In this document: piece after piece, positions 34,029 to 45,688 of the stretch
How positions within the stretch are numbered: position 1 is the first letter of the stretch
Layout of the letters: each line of letters starts with the position of its first letter
DNA from: Saccopteryx bilineata
Lineage: Eukaryota > Chordata > Mammalia > Chiroptera > Emballonuridae
DNA length: 64,000 bases
Direction of reading: 5' to 3'
Assembly: GCF_036850765.1 (NCBI RefSeq)
Contig: NC_089491.1
Coordinates: forward strand, 132,238,266-132,302,265
Translations under genes and position numbers: made by a program
The notes under the pieces: generated by a model
What the model was told of the DNA's origin: nothing
What the model saw: only the letters and a program-made list of their open reading frames with translations
Database searches by the model: none

Positions 34029-34429
34029 AAAGATTGATCAGCTCGCCCTTCTGCCTCTCCTAGCCGCCCGCTCTCCCAGGCGGAGGCACTTTTCACTCCT
34101 CTAGGCTGAGAGCTGGTGAAGGGTCACACGGAAGGGCCGTCTGGAGACTAAATGGGGACAATGTGCGTGATGGACAGCGAGGGGAGGTGTCCTGGGACCC
34201 AACACTTCTTTCCCTCCCACACAACGAATGGCTTGTGAGCCAGAAGGACAAATGTCATGTCCCCCAAGGCAGGAGGGTAGTGTGGGGCTGCGCTTGTGGT
34301 CGCATTGCTGACTCTTGCTTCTTCTCCTTGTAAAAGAAGACTTAGTTTCCTCACCTGTCCAAGGAATATTGTGAGATTTATGGCACTGGGTTTTGAAGCT
34401 CAAGTAAGAGCATCTATTTTAAAACTCTT

Positions 34430-34660
34430 TGCAAACCGGAAAGCGCTATTTCATGAAAGAGACTGAGGTCCCCAAGCAAATGACATTTTTCCCCCACAAT
34501 CCCTGCTGGAATAGCTAGGAGGGCCTTTTATTTAACCAATTATATTTCATTATAACTTACTGCCCAGAGACACTGGTAGAGCTCTCGTTTCCCAGGAGTA
34601 ATTACTCTGGGAGATGATTGACAGGTACAGCCAGGTCAAAGCCAGCACAGCTTATATTGA
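34430..34660. promoter_or_regulatory. candidate homeodomain/TALE regulatory element
   Basis: In unique sequence, a perfect 12-bp palindrome GAGTAATTACTC with a TAATTA homeodomain core (34596-34607) is 7 bp from TGATTGACAG (34615-34624), the exact PBX-PREP/MEIS decamer. AT-rich 'ttatttaaccaattatattt' lies upstream. Function is inferred from motifs only. Confidence 0.35.
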
Positions 34661-35204
34661 CCGCTGCCCAGAACCCAGGCCTCAACAGGGCTGTCCCAAA
34701 CCACAGTGCTGGAGCAACTCTGTACTCCAGTAGCAACCAGTGTTGTGATGACAGGTTATATGAGCAACAGTGCGCGGCCACAGGGCTGGGTCCTCTGCCT
34801 CTGTGGTCCTGCCTGCAGGCCACAGGCAGCTCTTGGGGCTGGATGCTCCCTGGGGCAAGGGCGTTAACAGCTGCTGGATGTTCTCCCTGGAGGGCATTCC
34901 AGCCTTCCCAGAATTTTCTAGTCTCACTGTCATAACAAGATAATCATTCTCAGACACATGCTCTATTTCAGCAGGAATCTCCAGTTTTAGCCTCTGGGGA
35001 ATTGTGAGGGCTTTTCTCCTGTAACTCATCGCCTTTGACTCTTTTAAACCAACAGAAATCAACTCTTACTTCCCTCACTTCACTTCCATATTCATCCTCA
35101 CACCCTTCAGTGTCCCTCACATTTAAACCCAACTACCCTGGAAGGCCTTCACCTTCCTCCTGGCTGCTACTCTCCCTCTGGGAGATGGCTTTCCCACCAA
35201 CCTC

Positions 35205-36220
35205 AGGAACCAGAGTTCATTCATTCATCCCACCATCTTCATCGTCTCACCACCTGTGCGTCAGGTACGATTTGAGGCACCTGGAATACATCAGTTCATA
35301 AAACGAAAGCCCCTTCCTCATGAGCTGGCATTCCAGGGTCAGGGGAACGATCAGACGGTGAGCCATGCATTGGGTACAGAAAAGAAGGAAATTGCAGTCT
35401 GCTGAAAGCTGGTAACTGCTTTGGAAAGAAATAGTGTCAAGTGAGGGAGATCAGAGATGCCAAAGACCAGCGAAGGAAGGTGCTGTTTCAAATAAGCTGA
35501 CAGTGAGGAGTTACCCTGCAGATATCTAGGAGGGGAGCTTTTGGGGCAGGAGGAGCAGCCACTGTGGCCTGTGCAGAATGAACAGAGGGGGAGAGGGAGA
35601 AAGGAGTGGGTCAGAGAGGGGACCAGGCTTTGGCTCTTAGGTTAAGGGAGAAGGGGAGACACTGGTGCCTTTGAGAAAAGGCGTCCTGTGATCTGACTTA
35701 CATTTGCAAAAGACAACTTTGCTGTCTATAGGAGTCAGGGTGTAAACCAGAACACCACGTAGAAGATGAGGATGGCCACCCAGGTGGGAGGGGATGGTAG
35801 CCTGCAACAAAGTAGCCCCAGTAGAAGTGGTAAAGAAAAGGGTCAGATTCTCAGTCTGTTTTGAAAATAGAACTAACAACCTCTCTTGACAGCCTGGTTG
35901 TGGGAGTGGGAGTGGGAAAGAGGAGTCCAGGACGGCTGTGAGGTTTGGGCCTGAACGGTGGGTGGAGGGAGCTGGTAAGAACCACGGAAGAGAGGAGGAG
36001 GGGCACGCTTGCACGAGGAGCTCAGCTGGGACATGTCCATCTCACTTCCCAGTGAGGATGGCAGGTGGACCGCGGACACACAGTCTGAGGTTAGGACATG
36101 GAGTCCTCTGCTTAGAGGTAGAATTCAAGGCCGTGACTGTGGTGAAGAGCCCCAAGGGAGGAAAGACAGACAGGAGAGAGACAAGGACGGAGCGGAGTGC
36201 GGCGGGGCCTCCACCTTGAA
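35205..36220 (+). repeat. old dispersed mammalian repeat, family not assigned
   Basis: Successive phrases such as 'agttcattcattcatcccac', 'gggtcagagaggggaccagg', 'gtcctgtgatctgacttaca' and 'aaagggtcagattctcagtc' follow a roughly 1-kb ancient repeat that I recognise but cannot name. Open frames inside it (93-125 codons) are not genes. Confidence 0.45.
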
Positions 36221-36749
36221 GAGGGTGGGACCCATCGTGCTCAGTGCTAGTCTGTGGTTCATTTTCCGATTAGTAAGGGGAGATACTTTTGAACCCTGTG
36301 GGGTGTGACTCCAGGGCCGGCACCATAAGTTTCCCTCGTTGTACAGCTGTGCTGGGTTCTGTCTCCGCTGCCCTTCTCCTCCCTGAGGCGTTACCCAGTT
36401 CTCAGGCGGAGGCTTCCCTTCCTCTGTGTCCCCTGGGAGGGCAAAGTCCAGCATCTTGTCCCTTTAAGGAAGCCTTCCGGCTGTCCTGTATTTCTTGGGT
36501 CTGAAATATCTTTCAAAGGGAAAATCCAGAGACATAACCCCTGTGATTGTTAATGGAAGTTCTTAGAGCATCAGAAAGTGCTCCCTGACATCCCAAATTA
36601 CAATCAGCTTGTGTCTGGTCAACTGCCATTCCCAACACTCTTTTTTATCACTCTGTATTTTAAAGTTTGTTGCAAATAAAGAGTTCTGAGAGGCCTAGAG
36701 TCTTGCATTGTAAAGACAGAAATATTCCCAAGTTGCAAACTAAGAAACC
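36221..36749. other. unassigned DNA
   Basis: No repeat or exon that I can support. Confidence 0.3.
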
Positions 36750-36850
36750 TGTGTTCTGTTTCTAGCTCCAGCACTATTAAGCCATGTGACCTAGAGTAAT
36801 TAACCCCATTCTGTGAGTCTCAGCTTCCTTGAATGCAGATGGAGGTGGGG
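36750..36850 (+). mobile_element. MIR fragment
   Basis: 'agctccagcactattaagcc', 'atgtgacctagagtaattaa' and 'tgagtctcagcttccttgaa' are MIR core landmarks. Confidence 0.6.
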
Positions 36851-37309
36851 GCAGATTGAGACTGCTCCCAGAGCCTTTGTGATTCTAGCACCCCTTGTTT
36901 CTGAGTGTGGCATGTTCTGGTTGTGTGAGGCAGATTTTCATTGCTCCCCTCCACCGTGCCAGATTCCAGACCTGAGGTGGGGTTCCTTCCATAAAGCTCC
37001 CAAGGCCATGCGGGAACCCGCTCCCCTGGCTTTGGGGTGGCCCCTGCGGCAACCCTCCCGAGAGAAGGCACTGTGGGAACCTTCAGGCTGAGGAACAGGA
37101 CAGAGGCTGTGTGAGGCCTGGGGAGCTCCCGGGAAAGGTTCCCAGGGAGGAGAGCACTGGAGGACTTACTTAGGAGCCAGAGCGCTAGTCCACAGAGTGA
37201 CCGGAGCACAACAATACAGTAACAATGCTCCTGGCTGTGACCTCGGCTGATTAGAGCAAGGCAAGGCAGAGAGGAGACAGTGGAGGAGGGAAGAGGAAAT
37301 GGTGGATGC

Positions 37310-37462
37310 TCTTAGGTGCCAGCATGCCACCAGGACATCACACACACGGTTCGATTAACGTCTTGGAGTGCTTACAGTCTGAGGAGGAAACCAAGGCGCA
37401 GGCAGGATGAGCAGTTTGCCTACAGCTAATAGGGAGCAAGAACATGATTTAAATCCACTTCT
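37310..37462 (-). mobile_element. MIR fragment, minus strand
   Basis: 'gtctgaggaggaaaccaagg', 'cctacagctaatagggagca' and 'catgatttaaatccacttct' are the complement of MIR landmarks. Confidence 0.55.
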
Positions 37463-38470
37463 GTGGGAGAGTTGAGTCTTGCATTTACACAGAGCCCATT
37501 GGCTCACTCCCTGGGCCAGGCTGGTCTGAGCATGGCATCGCCCAGGACCGCTGCCATTCCCAGGTCCTCTCTCAGTGTACTCCCAGCAATGTGGCCTGGG
37601 GCAGAGAGCCTTAACCTAACTTCCCTGTGCTTGCGTGGGAATGCTCAGACAGAAAGCTTGTGCGCACCCCAAGTTCACGCACCTAATTAATGGGGTTCAG
37701 AGAAAATGGCAAAGCGATTGTAAAGCAGGCCCACCGGACATCTGGAACTTGGGAAGAAAATGGGAGGGGGGAGCAAGAGAGGGAGTGTAGGAATGAGACG
37801 GGGTGGGGCTCAGCTGCATGAAGCACCCAGGTGTGCACATCGAGGCCTCCAGGTGCTGGCCCCAGATCCTCCTTACCCCAGCTCCTGAAGCCAGTGGTGC
37901 CTTCCCACCACAGACCCACCCACTGGCACAACTTCTAAATAATTGTCCCTTCCTGGCTCTCGTAAAAGTAATAATGCAATTTTGGCTTCTGCTTTGGTTT
38001 CCGGGCCTGGGATGATGGGGAAGCAGCCTTCTGAGTCACAGAGTGTGGCTGCACATCCACCGCACAGGGTTGAGTCAGAGAGCTCATCTCGCACACTCCA
38101 ACCCTCTCTCCATATTTCAACCCACACTGCCTATGCGGGCCCTCGACCTGGCTCTCTTGGTGTGCTTTTTCCTGCCCCTATCCTAACAGGGAAGGGGCTA
38201 GAACAGCACAAGAACAATAAGGCCAGTTGTCCCCACCCCTGCCCCAGAGCGGGGCTGAGGGGTAAAAGCAGAGAGATGCAGGCAGAAAATGGATTCCTTC
38301 AAAAATTTTAGAGGAGATGCAACTTTGGAGACCTCTCGCCCAAACCCATCTGCACTGATTCCATGAGCTCATGCCTGCACCAGCTGGGTGACACCCGGGT
38401 GCACTGTTCTTACAGATGAGGACACTGGAGGCGGAGGCAGGAGACCACTTGCTCATTCTCACAGCTTCTT

Positions 38471-38639
38471 TTTTTTTTTATAGATAAATTTTTATTAATG
38501 TTAATGGGGTGACATCAATAAATCAGGGTACATATACTCAAAGAAAACATGTCCAGATTATCTTGTCATTCAATTATGTTGCATACCCATCACCCAAAGT
38601 CCAATTGTCCTCCGTCACCCTCTATCTAGTTTTCTTTGT
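38471..38639 (-). mobile_element. short 5'-truncated L1 insertion with TSD
   Basis: A minus-strand L1 3' end ('tttttattaatgttaatggg', 'catacccatcacccaaagtc') begins with a T-run at 38466. The TSD CTCACAGCTTCTT is at about 38458-38470 and 38640-38652. The length is about 170 bp, a classic target-primed truncated insertion. Confidence 0.85.
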
Positions 38640-39289
38640 GCTCACAGCTTCTTAACATCAAAGTCAAACCAGAATCTGGCCCCTGACTCTCAGTCCTGCT
38701 TGTTTAGTGCAGGGGGCTCACATGGTGACATTGTCAGACATTGCCTAAATGACAGTGGTCATTGTGGCCTGGGCTGGTCCTAAGGTAAATTAAAGCAACA
38801 TTGGTGGTGTCAGGCCAAGCTGGGTGGGGCAGACTTTCCCCTGGCATCTCCCTATGCCTCTATTTTCCCTTGGCTGGGTCCCTCCCTCCCAGCTTCTGCA
38901 CCACCATCACACAACAAAATGAACATGACCAAGGTGCCCTGTTTCTAATACACGAATACTAATGTGGTAGTGACTGACTCAATAAGCTACCCCTCCAAAA
39001 AGTAACATTACCTTTAATGAGGAAAGGGTAATGCTCAAACTAAAGATTGAATATCTAGTGTGTCTAATATAAGACTTTCAGGAACATGACACCCGAATGA
39101 GGAAGATATGCCCCACCTCCCCCATTTTACACAAGCAGTTTTCTCCTCTGTTTGGAAATAGTTGGCCTTCGAGGGATGTAGCAGAACCCCCCACCCACTC
39201 TCATTCCTCTCAGGAAGACAGCATGTAAGCATAGGTCCAGGCAGTCCAACTGGAAATGGAAGGGCCATTTTAAAAGCCCGATTGTAGTA

Positions 39290-40024
39290 ATATAAGGTTA
39301 TAGTAATTAAATATATAGAAATATAAAAATATGGAAGATATATAAAAGTAATTAAAAGGATATTAAAATAATTATTAAAATTAAGTAAAGTTATGCCAAA
39401 GGAATTAATATAGTGGCTTAGTGCCATAACTCTGTAATGTGATAAACAGACTCTGACTTACAAGCAGAGCCCAATTAGTATGTGTGTGAAATTATACATA
39501 GATAAGAAGTAACTTGGTGCCATAACTCTGTAATGTGATAAACAGACTCTGACTTTCAAGCAGATCCCAGTTAGTCTGTGTGTGTGAAATTATACATAGA
39601 TAAGAAGTGGCTTGGTGTTATTTACATTAACTTTGTAAATTAATGAAAATAAGAACATCTTTAAAAGTGGTTTAATGTAAACATTTCAGTAGATTGACAT
39701 AAAGTGAGTTCCCTGCAAGGAATTCCCAAAAAGGTGGTTTGAGGTGATAATCCTGTAGATTGACACCTAGAAGGCATTGGCCACAAAGAGTACTAAAGCT
39801 GAGGGGCCCCCTGCTGCAGTAGTCGCCTAGACTCCAACGTTGATGTGGACTGTCTCCACGCTGCTCTGAGCTCTGACCAAAGCCAGCCGAGAGGAGCACA
39901 CCGACAGGGCCCCCTTAAGCTGTACCCAGGCACACCAAAAGGATTTGTGAGTAATAAATTGCCTGTGTGATTATTGCAACTAATTTGTGTGTTGGTTGTG
40001 TCTTTCCTCCAGTGGCATTTAACA
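39290..40024 (+). mobile_element. LTR-like element with duplicated 96-bp block
   Basis: The 3' part has AATAAA (39953-39958), 'ttgcctgtgtgattattgca' and a GT-rich stretch before 'ggcatttaaca', as in a retroviral LTR R/U5. Upstream, a block from 'gtgccataactctgtaatgt' to 'tacatagataagaagt' is duplicated (39421 and 39517). The 5' end and TSD are not fixed. Confidence 0.5.
39417..39610 (+). repeat. two-copy 96-bp tandem duplication in the LTR
   Basis: The copies differ at a few sites ('agagcccaattag' versus 'agatcccagttag'). Direct repeats in U3 are often enhancer duplications. Confidence 0.88.
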
Positions 40025-40889
40025 GTAGCATCCTCATAGCTGCCTCAAGAGTAATCTCAAAGAGGCTGCCAGCCCTGCTAATAAGCAGGAGTGTCCCACT
40101 GCACAGGGAAGTTGAATCAGGGACGCCTGATCAATGTAGAGCTTGGGCTCTACTGGGACAAGCGCATAGGCCTCTGAAGGACCAGTCTTTCTGTGTGGGC
40201 AGCAAAGGAGCACTGTGAGGTCAGACATGGTAAGTCCAACATCGTGATAAACTGGCCCCATACAGGCAAGTTTTCCCAAAGCTGTTGCCTTGAGATGCAT
40301 CCTGCAGGTTTGACCCAAAAGGTCCATGGAAACTTGTTTTTTGTTTTTCAGTGAACATCCTGATTTGGGTTCTTAATTTGGCTGTTAGATGATCTGACAG
40401 TTACCGCCCACCAAGGCTTCCCGTTGCCCTCTGCCTTCTGACCAAGACCCCTGCACTTTTGTTTTCCTCTAATTTGCTTTCCTTTCCTTCTCTATCCTCA
40501 CCTTTTCTCTCCACGTACACCCTCCCCTCTCACCTAGAACAAGAGCGGGAGGGGCTGCCACAACACACGCCCTGTGACCAGACAGCCGTCTGGTCTAGAC
40601 AGGTCTGTTCCTTTGGTTCTCAAGGCTGAGCAAGCTCCTGTCGGCTGCGTTTGCCAGGAAGCTTCTAACACAAAGAGGCCTAGAATATTCTACGATCTAG
40701 TAGACAATGAGAGAGCTACGCCTCAGGCAGGCTCAGAAATGCCCACAAGTGCCCCCAAAAGCATCGCCACTTCTATAAACACCCATTTGCTGCTACTGTC
40801 TGTGTCCCACACTGGGAACCGTCTGCTTTTCTTTGCTTCCTTTTTCAGTTTCTGTTTCTATCTTAACTCTTGTTCTCTGTCCTTCCAGG

Positions 40890-40945
<56 letters not shown>

Positions 40946-41602
40946 GAATTCTTTCATGTTGTTAGCACTGCTCACAACTAATTTCATCCATTTATTCTTC
41001 ATGGCTTTCCTTTGTTTGAATGACTGGACATCAGCTGTCCTTCCCAAAGGAAGATAAAACTACCCTGGCAGGTTGCTAATCAGTCTTGTTTAGCATAAGT
41101 CTCTGGCAGGTAAACAGCACCTGGGGAGACATCAGCCTGCAGGTGAATAACACAGTGAATCCTACAGCTTAAGCTGCTTCTAGACACATGAGCCAGCCAT
41201 CGGGCAACTAACGCTACAGGCCGATCACCACCGTCCACCCTGTGCAGTTTAGCACACAAGCCCAGGAGGAGCACAGGTGAGCCCGGGACTGTCATGCCCA
41301 GGCTCTACACCTCTCCACCGGTCCGCTTGGAAGGGGCGTTCCCTCTAGGGGCCTGTACCACAGAGCTTCAAGAGGGCTCCTCTCCTTCTGACTAAAATGT
41401 TTCCTCAGAGAAACAGATGCCACACAGGGGGTTTGCAACATGGTGGACATGGGGGCAGAGGATGGTGTTCTTTCCACCTTCAACCTTGTTATCTTTGGTC
41501 TTGTCTTCATTAGTTCCCTGCCCTTTCCACCCAGTGCTTTTGCCTCCCTCACAACTCTCTCACCTTCCTCTTTTTTCCACTCCTCCTCCACAGATGGGTT
41601 TA
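40025..41602. other. unassigned DNA with a CT/CA microsatellite
   Basis: No gene is visible. A compound (TC)n(AC)n microsatellite lies at 40890-40943. The open frames across it (SLSLSHTHTHT) are artefacts. Confidence 0.4.
40890..40943 (+). repeat. compound (TC)n(AC)n microsatellite
   Basis: About 11 TC units pass directly into about 15 AC units. Confidence 0.92.
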
Positions 41603-41975
41603 TGCCGCGGAGCAGCACGGTTCGTAAATCTGGTTCTTGCATGAGAATGGTGTGGAATTAAGAAAATAGACTCATCAAGAAAAAAGGATGGGATCAGGAG
41701 GCCTCTTCAATGCTGATGGCAGTATCGGAGTGCCCCACAGCCCCAGTCTGCTTTATTATATAGCCATATGCAAATCAAGGAAGTCCTTGAAACAAAGTTA
41801 CAATGCCTTTCCCTCCTGCCATCTCTGGCTCTGAGATGCAGGTCTCCCAGCTCCTTCATAATCCATTGGCCACTTCGGCTCCTGGGTGTTCATTTCTCCT
41901 GGTTCGAAAAGGTGCTAAAAGGATAATGAGGACAGTAGGAGGGGCCCCGGGCACTTTCCTGGGCCCCCAGTAACA
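41603..41975 (-). mobile_element. ERV-type LTR, minus strand, related to 27006-27612
   Basis: On the minus strand it starts TGTTACTGGGGGCCCAGG, carries 'atatggctatataataaagc' and ends near 'ctgctccgcggca' (TG...CA). Its 3' 199 bp matches the plus-strand LTR at 27 kb, but its U3 does not. No matching 5-bp TSD was found. Confidence 0.6.
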
Positions 41976-44263
41976 GACGCTTGCTGGCCCTGGCCAGGAA
42001 GGTAGTGTCAAATGTTCCTGGAAGTCGCTTGTTCCTGCCGTTCCCCATTCAGTCTGTGTGTCCCAGCCTGATCATTGGCCTCTCACCCTAGAGATCCTGG
42101 GGTCTCACCGACAGAGCCCCAGCCGCTCAGCCTCCCACCATACCATGGTTCTCTCTCAGCTGAACCGGCTGTCCTGTCCTACACATGCAGCTGAGATGAG
42201 CAGGGACAGAGAAAGCGCAGAAGCAGCCCTCGGGGTCGGGGGTGGGGGAGGTAATGCCCGTGGGAACCTGACCTTCAGGTGTATAGAATGGAATTTCTAT
42301 CATATCTACTCCCTGAGTTTTCTACAAAAGGTTAAAAAAAGAGAGGCACGGTTCTTCAGCAGGGAAACCAGGAGGACTCACATACTCCCATGACATTGCC
42401 TGTGACTCCTATTTTAGAGGAATTTTAGTGACCATGGTGTCATAGCTACAGCCTCAATGACAGGCATTGGGACTGGACAGCCCATCTGTGGGTCCTGTTC
42501 CTGACTCCGCCGAGAGCTGGCTTTCCATGGAGGGAGACAGCGGGGGTGTGCACCTTCCAAAATCCACATGTCCAAGTGACTGTGAGCTCTTCAAAAGTCT
42601 CTCTACCCAACTGACCTCAGGAGAATATGTTGAAAGACAATTTGGTTGGAAATTCCAGCCTAGATATCTGCTATCTAGCACCTGAATCCCTAGTAATCTT
42701 CTCTTCCTGGCTGTACTAGAAAAGAAAAAAAGAAGAAGAAGAACAGGGAAGGGGCAAGTCTCTTTTTATATGATTAAGAGCTATTTCCAACAACTTTTAG
42801 TTCTGCAGAGAGATAGGCACTGTTAGCAAATGGGAAACACATTCCACTGATTGTCACATCCATCGTCTTGGGAAACCCCTCCATCTAGGAGAAGCCCCTC
42901 TCTGCAGCCTCCTGTATTCTCTGAGTTGTCCTGAGCACCCTATGTACAGTCTAGACAGTGCCCCAATGAACAGGTGCAGTGAGTGTATTCCAGAAACCAA
43001 GACTCATCCATGAGGTGACACTTCTGACTTGATCCTAAACTTCATTCAGAGATTCTCCTATCAGCTGCCCAGGGCCACTCATATTGCCCTTGCCAGTTGT
43101 ACCAAACCAAGCTAATCTGCATACGTATATTGCAGCCAGTTAACTGGCTTTTCCTTTCTGTTTGCACTTAGCCTGTTCGCTGGAACCACTAGCCAGGACT
43201 CTTTCTGAAAATGTTTCACTTCTGCCTCACGTAAAGAGTAATCACCTTATTTCATATATACAAATTGCACGAACAAATTAAGTTAATTGACCTGATATCG
43301 TTAACCCCTTGGAAGTTCCTGGATCGTTATGAAACAAAAATGAAAGAATTGGTTGCTCAGACATTTACTACAAACCTACCTACTATTGGAGGACACGGCA
43401 CAGTATTAAAGCTCCGCCAGAAGGTTGGGGGCAGGTGGGCAGCTCTGTTGGCTCCTGGGGAAGGGGAGCCCTGGGGGGTCTCCAGTCTAACAGAGTATAA
43501 GTGTTCAGGGTGTCCTGCCTCCCCTCTTCCCTGAGAAGACCGTGAAAGGAGAAAGTATAACTAACTCAGGGGACTGGGGGCAAATCTGGAAAAGGGTCAG
43601 TGATGGACACACAAGTATTCCAGGCTGCCAATTCTGGGTTTAGCTCAAAAAGTAGAACTGACTCCAGGTAGTTTTTCAAGGTGTTCTAGGGAGTCACAGA
43701 GAGTGACCAGCACCACAAACACATCCCTGGGCTGAAAGTGCAGGTGCCCAAGACCAGCCAGGCCAGTCTCCCCTTTGAGCTCACTGGGAAGCAGGGTGGG
43801 GGTTCCATCTGCAGCTGGCAAGAGAACCAGAGACAAGAACGACTATACCAGGTCATCGAGCACTGCCCTTCAGGGTCTCTGTGTTAGGCTTCTTCCTATT
43901 GGCTCCACTTAGAAATCATGCCATGATTGCTTTCTCATTTTATTACAAGTGATTATTTTTGATACCATGAGTTTTGTAAACATAGCTCCCCTCACATAGA
44001 ACAGGCTTGTGTGAGGGGTTGATAGGCAACACAGCAAGTCAAAAGTGCCCTCTGAAGGCATGGCTTAAAGCCTGAGAATAAAATTTGATCTACATCTCCT
44101 AATTATCCCACAGGGAGAATCTCTGGACCTAGTCATTGCCCAGGCTGGGGACCCAACACAGGAGCCCAGAGCCCCATCTGCCCACTCACCGCTGCCCTCA
44201 CAGCTCCCCCTGACTGCTTCTTGTCTCCTGTCATAGAGCTGCAGCAGGAGGATTCTTCAGTTA
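41976..44263. other. unassigned DNA
   Basis: No supported gene. A purine run lies at 42720-42745. The stretch 43080-43540 ('gctaatctgcatacgtatat', 'gccagttaactggc') has no repeat that I can name and could be a conserved non-coding segment, which I cannot test here. Confidence 0.35.
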
Positions 44264-44272
44264 ATGCATATG

Positions 44273-44400
44273 GCCTGACCTGTGGTGGCACAGTGGACAA
44301 AGTGTCGACCTGGAATGCTAAGGTTCCTGATTCGAAACCCGGGGCTTGCCTGGTCAAGGCACATATGAGAGTTGATGCTTTCTGCTCCTCCCCCCCCCTT

Positions 44401-44441
<41 letters not shown>

Positions 44442-44516
44442 GTCTCTCCTCTCTAAAGTGAATAAATTTTTTAAAAAGAATTAAAAAATAAATAAAATAA
44501 AATGTTAAAAATAATG
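44273..44516 (+). mobile_element. SINE type 1 (Rhin-1-like)
   Basis: 'gcctgacctgtggtggcaca' head, GCTTGCCTGGTCAAGGCACA, a long CT run and an A-rich tail. The TSD ATGCATATG is at 44264-44272 and 44517-44525. Confidence 0.9.
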
Positions 44517-44525
44517 ATGCATATG

Positions 44526-45514
44526 ATTAAAATAATAAGATACATTCAAGATGATTAGAATAGACCTAAAGCTAAGTTTTGAAGGAAATATGACTTAAAT
44601 AGATGAGATCTTAAATGGGAGCTATAAAAGGCTAAAAGTCAATAAGAGAAAAAAAGATAGTTAAGACATTTAAAAACCCAAAGTAGAGGATTCTGAATGC
44701 TTAAAAAGTAAAATAAAACTAAACAAATGGTTTAAATGTTTTCAATGTCTGGGGATTATTCAGTTGGACCAGGTGACTCAGGTGGGTTCTCTAACTTGTC
44801 TTCATTCTGGTCGTATTTGGGATAGGATTGACCCAGGAGACCTTCAAGCATTTGCCCAGGGTTTTTAGCAGTAATAGGGTGGCTCTGGGAATTTTCAAGG
44901 TGGAGCCAAGACTGGTGGGACCTCTGCCTAATACATGGGCATAGTGTACCCTGCAGACCTCTGTCTGACCCTCACATTCACTCCTCCCTCAGTAAAGCTT
45001 CAGGCCCGCAGAACTCCCTATCCATCAACACAGGAGCACGGCACTTGACCATCCTGAAATTTCCTCCGCGCGTGTGTGTATGTATGTGTGTCCATGTTTT
45101 CTTACAGCCTGCTGATCAAGCTCTAGTGAGTCCACCCTCTGGGCATCGGACTGGCTCTAGTGTTCCACAAGCAGCAGAAGGGGCAATGTGTTCCATAAAT
45201 GACTGGAAAGGTGCCCCTTCCCTTTTCTTCCCTCACCTTACCCTCTATCCTCACCCTTCCTACAAAAAAGACCTCCTACCAATTTGCTTTAGGAAAAAAA
45301 AAAAAAAGAAATTTGCTGAGAAATCTGTTGTCAAAAGAGTATTTTAAGTCTGCAAACAAATGTCTAGTTGTGCACATTTCCATCCTTCAAAAATTCCATT
45401 ACAGCACTTCTTTGTTTGCACCTTAAAAATAGAAACACAAGAGCAAACATCTGAAAGTGGAGGGTAAAAGCAGAGGCTTGATACAGTGACAAGAAATGAC
45501 TGACTTTGGGGTGA
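44526..45514. other. unassigned DNA
   Basis: AT-rich to about 44740, then unique sequence. No exon or repeat is supported. Confidence 0.3.
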
Positions 45515-45625
45515 TGGGCGCGTAATCAACAATTCAAATACATTAGAGGCAGTTGCCTGAAACTTATGTACTGTTATCGACCAATATCACACCATTAAAT
45601 TTGGTTTCTAAATAAATAACAATAG
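45515..45625 (+). mobile_element. L1 3' terminal fragment
   Basis: 'tggggtgatgggcgcgtaat', 'cctgaaacttatgtactgtt' and 'gaccaatatcacaccattaa' are the same 3' tail type as at 6918 and 9130. It directly borders the minisatellite. Confidence 0.6.
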
Positions 45626-45688
45626 TAGTGATGATAATAGTAAATAAAAGCAAAGGCATCTCAGAAGGGCAGGACCAGTCAGGCTCAG

